A program made the translations under genes and the position numbers. Positions 27,160 to 34,639 of a DNA stretch of 64,000 bases are shown in pieces (the stretch's first letter is position 1; each line of letters starts with the position of its first letter). The stretch lies in contig MAAQ01000002.1 in assembly GCA_002162685.1 (NCBI GenBank), positions 124,001 through 188,000 of the forward strand. The letters are read 5' to 3'. A model generated the notes under the pieces. The model did no database searches. It was not told the DNA's origin and worked only from the letters and a program-made list of their open reading frames with translations. The DNA comes from Flavobacteriales bacterium 33_180_T64. GTDB lineage: Bacteria; Bacteroidota; Bacteroidia; Flavobacteriales; Flavobacteriaceae.

Positions 27160-27481
27160 AATATGTTGATTTTGGTTAATTATAATAATGGGATTCTCTT
27201 AGTATCAATTATGTCTAAGATGTATTTGTTATCTTCCTCTAATCCTAGGTAACTCGAAATATTCACCTACATGATTACCAAAATCCTTCCATTTTATAAT
27301 CCTATTTTCATAGGTTGTAACATCAACTATTTTAGATTCCATGACGAGCTGAATTAATTAAACATGATGCTAAAGTAGCTTGTGAATATTGAAAATCGTT
27401 AGACCAAATCAATGAGCTTTTCAATTTTATTTTGTACTTTCTACAAATAAAATAAGCCTCTCTATTATTATTTTATAAAAA
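27160..27481. other. Intergenic stretch with a broken short reading frame
   Basis: This 322-nt gap between divergent genes has no intact gene. The only gene-like content is a minus-strand frame broken by one frameshift, listed separately at 27180-27342. No TAnnTTTG element was found for either flanking gene. Confidence 0.5.
27180..27342 (-). pseudogene. Possible frameshifted small gene
   Basis: From an ATG at 27342 the minus strand reads MESKIVDVTTYENRIIKWK and continues to YFELPRIRGR, then stops. In the next frame from the same point it reads LGLEEDNKYILDIIDTKR, then IPLL and a stop at 27180. The two frames join at the overlapping CCTAGGATTAG bases, so a one-base shift would give a protein of about 54 residues. 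It could be a decayed small gene, or coincidence in AT-rich DNA. It lies inside the block bracketed by pnp and the pnp remnant. Confidence 0.35.
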
Positions 27482-28480
27482 ATGCAAAAACAATTCATTA
27501 CATATTTAAGAGAGAAATCGGGAGAAAACACCTCATTTATAGAAGAAATAGCCTCTGTTTTAGACATTGGTTACGATGCGGCTTATAGACGTGTCAATTT
27601 AAAAACAAATCTATCATTGGAAGAAAGTGTAATTCTTGCGAAACACTACAAAATATCCTTAAATAAATTGTTTGAAATTGGTAGTCAAAATAATATTCTA
27701 ACTGACCTTTCCCCACAGATTAATAATCAAACTGAATTAGAACTCTGGTTTAAACAGTCATTTAATAATGTTTATCCATTAACAAAATTAAAAAATTCAG
27801 TAATCATATATTCAGCTAAAGATATCCCACTATTTCATACCCTAAAGGATACATATTTATCTAGATATAAAATCTATGTATGGCTAAAAGACATTGACCC
27901 AACGATGACGAAAAGCAAACTGTCTTTTGATGAATTTTTAAAATCGATACCCAATAGCTTATTAGAAAGTGCATTTGCTTTAGGTGAAATCTATAAGAAT
28001 GTTAATACTACAGAAATTTGGAATAATACTACAATAAATGGGACATTACAACAAGTAATCTATTATTTTGAATCGGGTTTGCTATCCAAAGATATAGCTT
28101 TGAAAATTTGTAATGATATTGAAGACGTATTTAACCATATTGAAAAACAGGCTATTCAACAAAGTATGATTGGTTCAAAAAATCAATCAACATACAATTT
28201 ATACTTAAATGAAATTCATACATTATCTAATACAATCATGGTAAAAACACCAAGTCGAAAAGTGTTTTTTGCTCCATTTACGGTATTAAGTTATTTTAAA
28301 ATTGATCACCAACCTACTTGTGACCTTATGTATAAATTTTTACAAAATTTCATGAGCAATTCAAAACTTTTGGTAAATGCAGGTGAGAAAGACCGAACAT
28401 TATTCTTTAATCGTATGCATAGGAAAATTAACAAACTACGAGATCAAATCAATGCTAACGAGCCCTTTAATTTTGAATAA
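27482..28480 (+). CDS. Putative helix-turn-helix (Xre-like) regulator
   Basis: 332 residues. The N-terminus ([20 protein letters not shown] ... [39 protein letters not shown]) has the layout of a Cro/C1-type HTH. The segment [16 protein letters not shown] fits the recognition helix pair, and [23 protein letters not shown] the following helices. The remaining 260 residues are alpha-helical in appearance and not recognised; they may sense a ligand. There is no signal peptide or membrane segment, so it should be cytoplasmic. Its stop codon abuts the pnp-derived sequence at 28479, so its last few residues could derive from that junction. Confidence 0.65.
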   Translation: MQKQFITYLREKSGENTSFIEEIASVLDIGYDAAYRRVNLKTNLSLEESVILAKHYKISLNKLFEIGSQNNILTDLSPQINNQTELELWFKQSFNNVYPLTKLKNSVIIYSAKDIPLFHTLKDTYLSRYKIYVWLKDIDPTMTKSKLSFDEFLKSIPNSLLESAFALGEIYKNVNTTEIWNNTTINGTLQQVIYYFESGLLSKDIALKICNDIEDVFNHIEKQAIQQSMIGSKNQSTYNLYLNEIHTLSNTIMVKTPSRKVFFAPFTVLSYFKIDHQPTCDLMYKFLQNFMSNSKLLVNAGEKDRTLFFNRMHRKINKLRDQINANEPFNFE

Positions 28481-28742
28481 AACTACTAACATTAGACCAA
28501 TTTGGTTTGAAGTAGATTATTTACCACCTACACATGGTTTTTCAATTTTTACTCGTCGAGAAACATAAGATTTAACAACTGCAACTTTAGGAGGCTTCTA
28601 TAGATAATAATAGAAATGGCAATGGAGGACGTTACAATCGTCATGATGATCGCAAACCAAGAGAAGACAAAAAAGAAGATTAATTTCCTTTTAACTCTTA
28701 ATGTATTTAAAAGTCCATCAAATTTTGATGGGCTTTTTTGTA
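28479..28742 (+). pseudogene. Remnant of a second pnp copy, internally deleted
   Basis: Bases 28479-28590 match pnp 24374-24490 closely: residues [20 protein letters not shown] are recognisable as [20 protein letters not shown]. The sequence carries a nonsense codon (CAA to TAA) after the FTRRET segment. From about 28598 it jumps to the pnp 3' end ([10 protein letters not shown] ... PREDKKED, stop) and then copies the 3' flank and terminator. About 1.06 kb, covering the second RNase PH domain, KH and S1, is missing, and two or three RDNRG repeat units are also absent. In the first part nine of ten changed codons alter the residue or create a stop, indicating decay without selection. It is clearly non-functional. 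Confidence 0.93.
28709..28739 (+). terminator. Duplicated pnp terminator
   Basis: AAAAGTCCATCA / TGATGGGCTTTT differs from the pnp terminator by one base in the left arm, giving one G-U-type pair, and keeps the T-run. It can still insulate the downstream operon. Confidence 0.85.
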
Positions 28743-28858
28743 TAAAAAAATCAGTGCTTATAAGAATTGGGACTACTTTAAAAATCTTTTTATGAATAAA
28801 CACTAATTTTTCACGCAACCTTTTAGAGATATGTAAGACTATAGGAAAACAAGTCCTA

Positions 28859-29908
28859 ATGAATATCTCAAAATTCAGATTTTTACTTCTATTAATTTTT
28901 GCAACCTCATGTGCTTATGATTTGGATGACAATCTTGATATTGATCCAAATGTTAGAATACAAGATATTATTTCTGCCGACTCAGATTTATTTAACAACC
29001 TAAAAGAGATTTCTAATACTGACGAGCAACCAAACAATAGCATTGTTTGTATTGATTTTATTTACCCTCTAACACTATTCACTTTTGATGAAAACAACAC
29101 ATATGTTTCTACAACTACAATAGTTAATGACCAACAATTTAGTAGCTTCTTAGAAGCAATAGATATATCACATGCAATTAGTATGAGTTTTCCAATCACA
29201 AGCACTTTAGAATCGGGTGAGTATTTTATTATAAATAACAAAGAAGAACTAAAAGAAGCTATAGATAGTTGTTTGAGTGAGGAGTTAGTCTATGAATGTG
29301 GAGAACTCATACAAAATTGCGTTTGGAAAGTTGGATACAGTTACAATGATGATAACCTCTATTTAGGTTCAATTTTTCAAGAGTCTGATGGACTTACTAC
29401 ATTAAATATCGACAATAGCATATTAAATGGTTCCTGGTCACCTTTCATTATAGAAAATGAATTGCACATCAATATTAACCTAAATGACACCACTGAATTG
29501 GGTGAGTATTTTAATTTAGATTGGAAAGTTGAATACCTTGACGAAAACACGCTTTTACTTACTAATCTTGAACGAGCGCTTATTTTAAATCAGCGTTGTG
29601 ATCCAGACTTTGCTGATTGCGGAAATTTTATTTTCGAAGCTTGCGAAACAAATTTAGATAGTGGTATTTCCGAATTTATTTTAGAGGACTACGTTCCTTG
29701 CATTTTTGACACTTTAGAGCTTGATGATGAATTTGAAATTTATTTTTATGAAACCGAAGCGGATGCCACGACTTTAACAAACCCTATTCTACCAAATGAG
29801 CCCTATGAAAATATAGAAAACAACCAGATTATTTACATCATCATTGACGACATTGAAAACGATATGCAATATTATGTCCTAATCACTCTTTCGGCCATTA
29901 GCTGTTAA
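28859..29908 (+). CDS. Hypothetical lipoprotein, first gene of the ECF operon
   Basis: 349 residues with lipobox FATSC (Cys18) and then an acidic post-cysteine stretch AYDLDDNLDIDPN that suggests export to the outer-membrane surface. The protein is acidic and beta-rich, with eight or so cysteines in its second half (ECGELIQNC, CDPDFADCGNFIFEACE). In a periplasmic or extracellular protein these would probably form disulfides. I recognise no family. It is 26 nt upstream of a second lipoprotein and in the same direction as the ECF sigma factor, so it may be the sensed or secreted component of that system. Confidence 0.8.
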   Translation: MNISKFRFLLLLIFATSCAYDLDDNLDIDPNVRIQDIISADSDLFNNLKEISNTDEQPNNSIVCIDFIYPLTLFTFDENNTYVSTTTIVNDQQFSSFLEAIDISHAISMSFPITSTLESGEYFIINNKEELKEAIDSCLSEELVYECGELIQNCVWKVGYSYNDDNLYLGSIFQESDGLTTLNIDNSILNGSWSPFIIENELHININLNDTTELGEYFNLDWKVEYLDENTLLLTNLERALILNQRCDPDFADCGNFIFEACETNLDSGISEFILEDYVPCIFDTLELDDEFEIYFYETEADATTLTNPILPNEPYENIENNQIIYIIIDDIENDMQYYVLITLSAISC

Positions 29909-29934
29909 TTAATATAACCTCAAATACAAATTTC

Positions 29935-30894
29935 ATGAAAACATCAACATTTATCATCATTACCTTATTTATAATACTATTAGCTTCATGTTCATCCGAT
30001 GACACTGAAATTTCAGCACCACCAACGACGGTTTTAAGTCAATTTATTTACGAAAACTACAATACAATTAATCAGCCAAATGAGGTTAATAATAGACGGA
30101 TTTATACCGTTGAAAATAATAGAATTATAGCCTCTGAAAATGAAAATCTTAGTAACGGGACTACTGGAAATAGAGTATTCTCTTATAGCAATGGGAAAAT
30201 CTCAGAAATTTCGGAATTCTTTAATGAATCGCTTGGACGAATAAAACGTTTCACATATGATGCTAATGAAAACTTAACTGAATTCTCAAATGAGATTCTA
30301 GCAACAACAAGTCAGAATGCTTTTTACACAAAAGAAAATTTTATTCATACCCAAGACACTATTTATAAAACAACAAGTTATAGTGAAGATGATCTCACAT
30401 ATAATATATCATCTACCAGTAAAATTGTTTTAGACAATACTATGAATCGTACATTTATAGAAACCTATACCGTCTCAAATAATGAAACTAGTAGAAGTAT
30501 TAATACCTATGATACAAATAATAATGTTATTTCTATTCTTGGGTATATGAAACAAGACGATGGAAGTTATCTTAATACCATTTTAAGTTCATACACTTAC
30601 GAAACTGGAATTAATACTTTAGGATTAGTCTTTGAAGCTACATATGGGAGAGCGTTACTAATGCTAACGTCACAGCATATTGACAATTCAAATGGGGTAA
30701 ATTATTATAATTCAAAATATATAACCTCTAATACTTTTGATACATTTACATCTACGTTTTTTGGAAATGTTGATATGTCCCCAGAATTCACCAATACCTA
30801 TAATTCAGAAAATTATAGTACACTTAGTGATTACCAAATGCATATTGAGGGAAATTTATTTAGCCGGTTTACAATAGAATATATATTTGAATAA
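29935..30894 (+). CDS. Hypothetical lipoprotein, second gene of the ECF operon
   Basis: 319 residues with lipobox LLASC (Cys19) followed by SSDDTEISAPP. The body has repeating beta-hairpin-like phrases: NRRIYTVENNRIIAS, RVFSYSNGKISEISEFFNE and KRFTYDANENLTEFSNE. These recall the short YD/RHS-like strand repeats found in many Bacteroidota lipoproteins. No enzymatic motif is seen. The ECF sigma factor starts 9 nt after its stop, so co-transcription and translational coupling are likely. Confidence 0.8.
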   Translation: MKTSTFIIITLFIILLASCSSDDTEISAPPTTVLSQFIYENYNTINQPNEVNNRRIYTVENNRIIASENENLSNGTTGNRVFSYSNGKISEISEFFNESLGRIKRFTYDANENLTEFSNEILATTSQNAFYTKENFIHTQDTIYKTTSYSEDDLTYNISSTSKIVLDNTMNRTFIETYTVSNNETSRSINTYDTNNNVISILGYMKQDDGSYLNTILSSYTYETGINTLGLVFEATYGRALLMLTSQHIDNSNGVNYYNSKYITSNTFDTFTSTFFGNVDMSPEFTNTYNSENYSTLSDYQMHIEGNLFSRFTIEYIFE

Positions 30895-30903
30895 CTATTA
30901 TAG

Positions 30904-31464
30904 TTGAATTTAGAACAATTAATCAAAGCTTGCAAAAAGCAGAACCTAAAGGCTCAGAGTCAGTTATACCAAATACACAAGGATGACCTGTTTTCGCTAT
31001 GCTTAAAATATTGTAGAAACAAGGAAGAAGCTCAAGACAATTTACAAGATGTATTTCTTTATATTTTCAGTAACATAAAATCTTACAAAGGGAATGGATC
31101 TTTTGAAGGCTGGATGAAACGAATAACCATTAATAAGGCTATTGATAAATACAAAAAAGACAAACACGTCAATATTGAAATCAATAATGATATCCTTATA
31201 GATACTAGCATTGATTCAAAAGCTCTAGAAAGTATTCCTTTAAATGACATTTTAAAACACATACAAGAATTACCTACACAATATCGTCTCGTATTTAATT
31301 TATTCGAGCTTGATAATTATACACATAAAGACATTTCTAAGCTCCTTAATATAAGTGCTAATACTTCCAAATCAAATTTACACAGAGCTAAGAGTATACT
31401 AAAAACGAAGATGCAAAAACCAAGTTTTACATCTTCTAAAAACAGGACAGCCAATGGAAACTAA
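30904..31464 (+). CDS. ECF-type RNA polymerase sigma factor (TTG start)
   Basis: 186 residues with sigma region 2 (LKAQSQLYQIHKDDLFSLCLKYC ... QDNLQDVFLYIFSNIKSYKG, including the DVFLYIF -10-recognition segment) and region 4 (LPTQYRLVFNLFELDNYTHKDISKLLNISANTSKSNLHRAK). Region 3 is absent, as in ECF factors. The start is TTG at 30904: an in-frame TAG lies immediately before it and the next Met is inside region 2, so no ATG can serve. It overlaps the next gene by 11 nt, implying coupled synthesis with its probable anti-sigma partner. Confidence 0.9.
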   Translation: MNLEQLIKACKKQNLKAQSQLYQIHKDDLFSLCLKYCRNKEEAQDNLQDVFLYIFSNIKSYKGNGSFEGWMKRITINKAIDKYKKDKHVNIEINNDILIDTSIDSKALESIPLNDILKHIQELPTQYRLVFNLFELDNYTHKDISKLLNISANTSKSNLHRAKSILKTKMQKPSFTSSKNRTANGN

Positions 31465-32608
31465 TAAAGATATAGGAGCTGCAATACAACATAAGTTAGC
31501 CAGTTTTAAAGATAGACCAGACGACTTGGTTTGGGACAACATCGAAGCGCAATTACAAAAGAAAAAGAAAAGACGTTTCTTAATTTTATGGTTTTCTGGA
31601 CTTGGCCTGTCTGCTTTATTTTTTCTATTATGGATAAGCAATCCATTTCAAAATACTGTTAATAGTGTAATTCCAAGTACTAATGTTATCATTTTAGATA
31701 ACACCACTAAAACAGCAACTAAAAAAGACTCTAAAATCAGTTATTCAAATACAGATACGATTATTAATGTAAACGAAAATAATTTTATAGTCGCATCTCA
31801 AAAACCCAATAAAAACAAAAAGACAAATACGTTAGTCTCAAAATCAGATGACAACATCAGTAAAACAGTATTAACAACCGCAAAAGACAAGACTAAAGCA
31901 CCTTTAAATGAAACTGAAAGTTCGTTAAAAAATAAAACGCCTAATGAAATCACAAATCGCATCACAAAGAAAAACACGATAAAGGATAGTTTAATTACGT
32001 ATAACACGAGTAAAAACCATCAAGATTCGCTTTCTAAACCAAACGAAAAATTAAAATTAGTTTCCGAAGAAAAAATTGAAGAAAAAACAAAAGATAGTCT
32101 AAACACAAAAAGCAACTCTAGATGGAGTATAACACCACAGGCAATATTCTCCTACTATGGTGCTTTTAGTTCTAAGAGTCATGATAATATCACCAATAAC
32201 TATGGTATAATATTGAGCTATAGAGTGACAGAAAACACATTCTTAAGAATTGGTGCAAGAAAATTAAATTTAGAACAAAACATTAATGATTTTTCAATAA
32301 ATGTAGACTATTTAGAATTTCCATTAGAAGTTAAATATGCGCCATTTAACAAAAGGCTAAACCCCTATTTTACTGGTGGATTGAGCTATTTCTTATTACA
32401 AAAAGCTACTATTAATAATCAGAATAACTCAGATTACACCACTACTTTTTCATTAAATACAGGTTTAGGTGTTGAATATAAGCTATTTAAAGCCTTTTAC
32501 TTTAATGTAGAGTCAAACTTTAACTATCAAATAAAACCTATTTCTCAAAACAATAATATCAATCCTTTTATTTTCTCAGTAAATGTCGGTATTGAATATC
32601 GATTTTAA
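31454..32608 (+). CDS. Putative anti-sigma protein fused to an outer-membrane beta-barrel
   Basis: 384 residues in three parts. Residues 1-41 are cytoplasmic-type and charged (DDLVWDNIEAQLQKKKKRR). Residues 42-62 form one transmembrane helix (FLILWFSGLGLSALFFLLW). About 63-222 is a low-complexity Lys/Thr/Ser/Asn linker. Residues 223-384 form a small outer-membrane barrel (RWSITPQAIFSYYGAF ... FIFSVNVGIEYRF) with a terminal aromatic. Overlap with the ECF gene and the membrane-proximal N-terminus suggest an anti-sigma factor. The C-terminal barrel suggests direct reach to the outer membrane, so one chain might span the periplasm. The architecture is seen; the signalling role is inferred. An alternative is an outer-membrane protein with an uncleaved N-terminal signal anchor. 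Confidence 0.75.
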   Translation: METNKDIGAAIQHKLASFKDRPDDLVWDNIEAQLQKKKKRRFLILWFSGLGLSALFFLLWISNPFQNTVNSVIPSTNVIILDNTTKTATKKDSKISYSNTDTIINVNENNFIVASQKPNKNKKTNTLVSKSDDNISKTVLTTAKDKTKAPLNETESSLKNKTPNEITNRITKKNTIKDSLITYNTSKNHQDSLSKPNEKLKLVSEEKIEEKTKDSLNTKSNSRWSITPQAIFSYYGAFSSKSHDNITNNYGIILSYRVTENTFLRIGARKLNLEQNINDFSINVDYLEFPLEVKYAPFNKRLNPYFTGGLSYFLLQKATINNQNNSDYTTTFSLNTGLGVEYKLFKAFYFNVESNFNYQIKPISQNNNINPFIFSVNVGIEYRF

Positions 32609-32720
32609 TGTTTTTTTACAAAATCTAATTATTTAAAAATCATACTATTAAATTACTATTTATATAAAAATAGTATTGAAAGTTTCAATTAAATTTCATT
32701 TTTTGTAACATTTTCAGTAC

Positions 32721-32754
32721 TTGTTACGTATAACTATATAGTACAATACATTTA
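32721..32754 (+). promoter_or_regulatory. Candidate promoter of rpoD
   Basis: A TTG at 32721 and TACATTTA at 32747-32754 (one base from TAnnTTTG) are separated by 23 nt. This fits the reported Flavobacterium spacing range, though the -7 box is imperfect. Confidence 0.4.
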
Positions 32755-32764
32755 CCCAAATTTA

Positions 32765-32772
32765 AAAGGAGA
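32765..32772 (+). promoter_or_regulatory. Strong Shine-Dalgarno site of rpoD
   Basis: AAAGGAGA lies 7 nt before the rpoD ATG and can pair with seven consecutive bases of the CCUCCUUU-type 3' end of 16S rRNA. It stands out because few other genes in the window have such a site. Confidence 0.7.
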
Positions 32773-32779
32773 TCATTAA

Positions 32780-33643
32780 ATGAGACAGCTAAAAATTACG
32801 AAGCAGGTAACTAATAGAGAAACTGCATCGTTAGATAAATATTTACAAGAAATTGGAAAAGTTGATTTAATTACTGCTGACGAAGAAGTTGAATTAGCTC
32901 AACGTATCAAAGCAGGTGACCAATTAGCTCTAGAAAAACTAACCAAAGCCAATCTTCGTTTCGTGGTATCTGTAGCGAAGCAATATCAAAACCAAGGTCT
33001 AACTTTACCTGATTTAATTAATGAAGGTAACTTAGGTTTAATTAAAGCTGCTCAACGTTTTGATGAGACACGTGGATTTAAATTCATATCTTACGCCGTG
33101 TGGTGGATTCGTCAATCGATTCTTCAAGCATTAGCTGAACAATCTCGTATTGTACGTTTACCATTGAATAAGATTGGATCTATTAATAAAATTAATAAGA
33201 CTTTTGCCTTTTTAGAGCAAAGTCACGAGCGTCCTCCAAGTGCAGAAGAAATTGCAAAAGAGTTAGACATGACGATTAATGATGTTAAAGAGTCTATGAA
33301 GAACTCTGGACGTCATGTATCAATGGATGCACCTTTAGTTGAAGGAGAAGATTCTAATTTATATGATGTATTACGAAGTGGAGAATCTCCAAATCCTGAT
33401 CGCAACTTATTGCACGAATCATTACGCACAGAAATTGAACGTGCATTAGAAACTCTAACACCTCGTGAAGCAGATGTGATTCGTTTGTATTTTGGTCTTG
33501 GAAACCAACACCCAATGACTCTTGAAGAAATAGGAGAGACATTTGATTTAACTCGTGAACGTGTAAGACAAATTAAAGAAAAAGCTATTCGCAGACTAAA
33601 ACATACGTCTCGTAGTAAAATATTAAAAACCTATTTAGGATAG
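32780..33643 (+). CDS. rpoD: Primary RNA polymerase sigma factor RpoD/SigA
   Basis: 287 residues, the usual compact Bacteroidota housekeeping sigma without region 1.1. The start [28 protein letters not shown] (region 1.2) leads to region 2 ([30 protein letters not shown] ... [15 protein letters not shown]). Region 3 follows with [16 protein letters not shown], and region 4 with [45 protein letters not shown]. It directs the TAnnTTTG-type promoters seen in this window. Its translation start has an unusually strong Shine-Dalgarno site. Two hairpins follow. Confidence 0.97.
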   Translation: MRQLKITKQVTNRETASLDKYLQEIGKVDLITADEEVELAQRIKAGDQLALEKLTKANLRFVVSVAKQYQNQGLTLPDLINEGNLGLIKAAQRFDETRGFKFISYAVWWIRQSILQALAEQSRIVRLPLNKIGSINKINKTFAFLEQSHERPPSAEEIAKELDMTINDVKESMKNSGRHVSMDAPLVEGEDSNLYDVLRSGESPNPDRNLLHESLRTEIERALETLTPREADVIRLYFGLGNQHPMTLEEIGETFDLTRERVRQIKEKAIRRLKHTSRSKILKTYLG

Positions 33644-33682
33644 TAATTATTGAATAATAATTGCGACTAAATTAAAGCAACA

Positions 33683-33711
33683 AACAGTTACACATAACTG
33701 TTCGTTTTTTG
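33683..33711 (+). terminator. Terminator of rpoD
   Basis: AACAGTTA / TAACTGTT perfect 8-bp stem with CACA loop and a following T-run. Confidence 0.88.
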
Positions 33712-33722
33712 ATTGATGAAAG

Positions 33723-33755
33723 AACCCAGAGCTGATTACTCTGGGTTCACTTTTA
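33723..33755. terminator. Second hairpin after rpoD
   Basis: AACCCAGAG / CTCTGGGTT perfect 9-bp stem 12 nt after the first terminator, with a short T stretch. It could be a backup for rpoD or serve the minus-strand small gene. Confidence 0.7.
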
Positions 33756-33776
33756 TAAGCATTTTTAAATTAAAAT

Positions 33777-33899
33777 CTACATCCAACCAAAAAACGAAAA
33801 CAAGACATAGAGTGTAATTGTAGTAATTAAAAGCACTACTAAAGAAGGTATTAGTAGCTTGAACAGTTCTTCAAAAAATAACTTTATTTTTTTATCCAT
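33777..33899 (-). CDS. Small single-pass membrane peptide
   Basis: 40 residues starting MDKKIKLFFEELFKLLIPSL, with a hydrophobic core LLIPSLVVLLITTITLYVLF and ending FGWM. An upstream ATG in the same frame (34004) would lie inside rpe and is unlikely. The amphipathic start plus one transmembrane helix is typical of real small membrane proteins rather than a random frame. Its upstream region overlaps the rpe promoter, so the two are divergently transcribed. No function known. Confidence 0.45.
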   Translation of the reverse strand: MDKKIKLFFEELFKLLIPSLVVLLITTITLYVLFSFFGWM

Positions 33900-33943
33900 T
33901 AAACTAATATCGTAAAATTCAAAGTCAAAACAAAATAAGACTG

Positions 33944-33951
33944 TATCTTTG
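33944..33951 (+). promoter_or_regulatory. Promoter -7 element of rpe
   Basis: TATCTTTG, an exact TAnnTTTG match 25 nt before the rpe start. Confidence 0.6.
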
Positions 33952-33976
33952 GCAAAACAACTCAATTTAATAAAAA

Positions 33977-34639
33977 ATGTCTTCAAAGTTAATTGCGCCT
34001 TCAATGCTTGCTGCCGATTTTGGCAATCTTCAACGTGATGTAGAAATGGTAAATAATAGTGATGCAGATTGGTTTCATATTGATGTCATGGATGGTCATT
34101 TTGTACCTAATATTTCTTACGGAATGCCTGTAATTCAAGCTATTAAAAAGCATGCAACAAAGCCATTAGATGTTCATTTAATGATTGAAAAGCCTGAACG
34201 TTATATTGAAGAATTTGCTAAAGTTGGCGCTGATATTATTACAGTTCATCACGAGTCTACTGTGCACTTACACAGAACTTTAAGACAAATAAAAGATACT
34301 GGCTGTAAAGCTGGTGTTGTACTTAATTTAACAACTCCTATATCTGTTCTCGAAGATATTTTACCAGAATGCTACATGGTATTATTAATGTCTATAAATC
34401 CAGGGTTTGGTGGTCAGAAATTTGAAGATATGACCTATAATCGTGTAAAAAAATTACGCCAAATGGCTGATGAGCAAGGTCTAGATACTCGCATTGAAAT
34501 TGATGGTGGCGTTACAGATAAAAACATCAAGCAATTAGCAGTTGCTGGAGCAGATGTATTTGTTGCAGGTAGTCATGTTTTTAAAAGTGAAAACCAGGCT
34601 AATACTATCAAGCATTTAAAAACACTTGCTAACAGTTAA
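33977..34639 (+). CDS. rpe: Ribulose-phosphate 3-epimerase
   Basis: Interconverts ribulose-5-phosphate and xylulose-5-phosphate in the pentose phosphate pathway. It is a TIM barrel of 220 residues with metal and substrate motifs: APSMLAADFGNL, WFHIDVMDGHFVPNISYG, DVHLMIEKPERY, MSINPGFGGQKF and EIDGGVTDKNI. Its 3' end overlaps the stop of the convergent wzc-like gene by 4 nt, with no terminator visible between them. Confidence 0.97.
   Translation: MSSKLIAPSMLAADFGNLQRDVEMVNNSDADWFHIDVMDGHFVPNISYGMPVIQAIKKHATKPLDVHLMIEKPERYIEEFAKVGADIITVHHESTVHLHRTLRQIKDTGCKAGVVLNLTTPISVLEDILPECYMVLLMSINPGFGGQKFEDMTYNRVKKLRQMADEQGLDTRIEIDGGVTDKNIKQLAVAGADVFVAGSHVFKSENQANTIKHLKTLANS

Noticed and set aside
28377-28568. 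63-codon frame with a PNPase-like stretch
   Set aside because: It merges the regulator's 3' end in another frame with the pnp remnant; it is not a gene.
32654-32675. AT-only inverted repeat TACTATTT / AAATAGTA between the ECF operon and rpoD
   Set aside because: Weak all-AT stem without T-run; such palindromes are common at this base composition.
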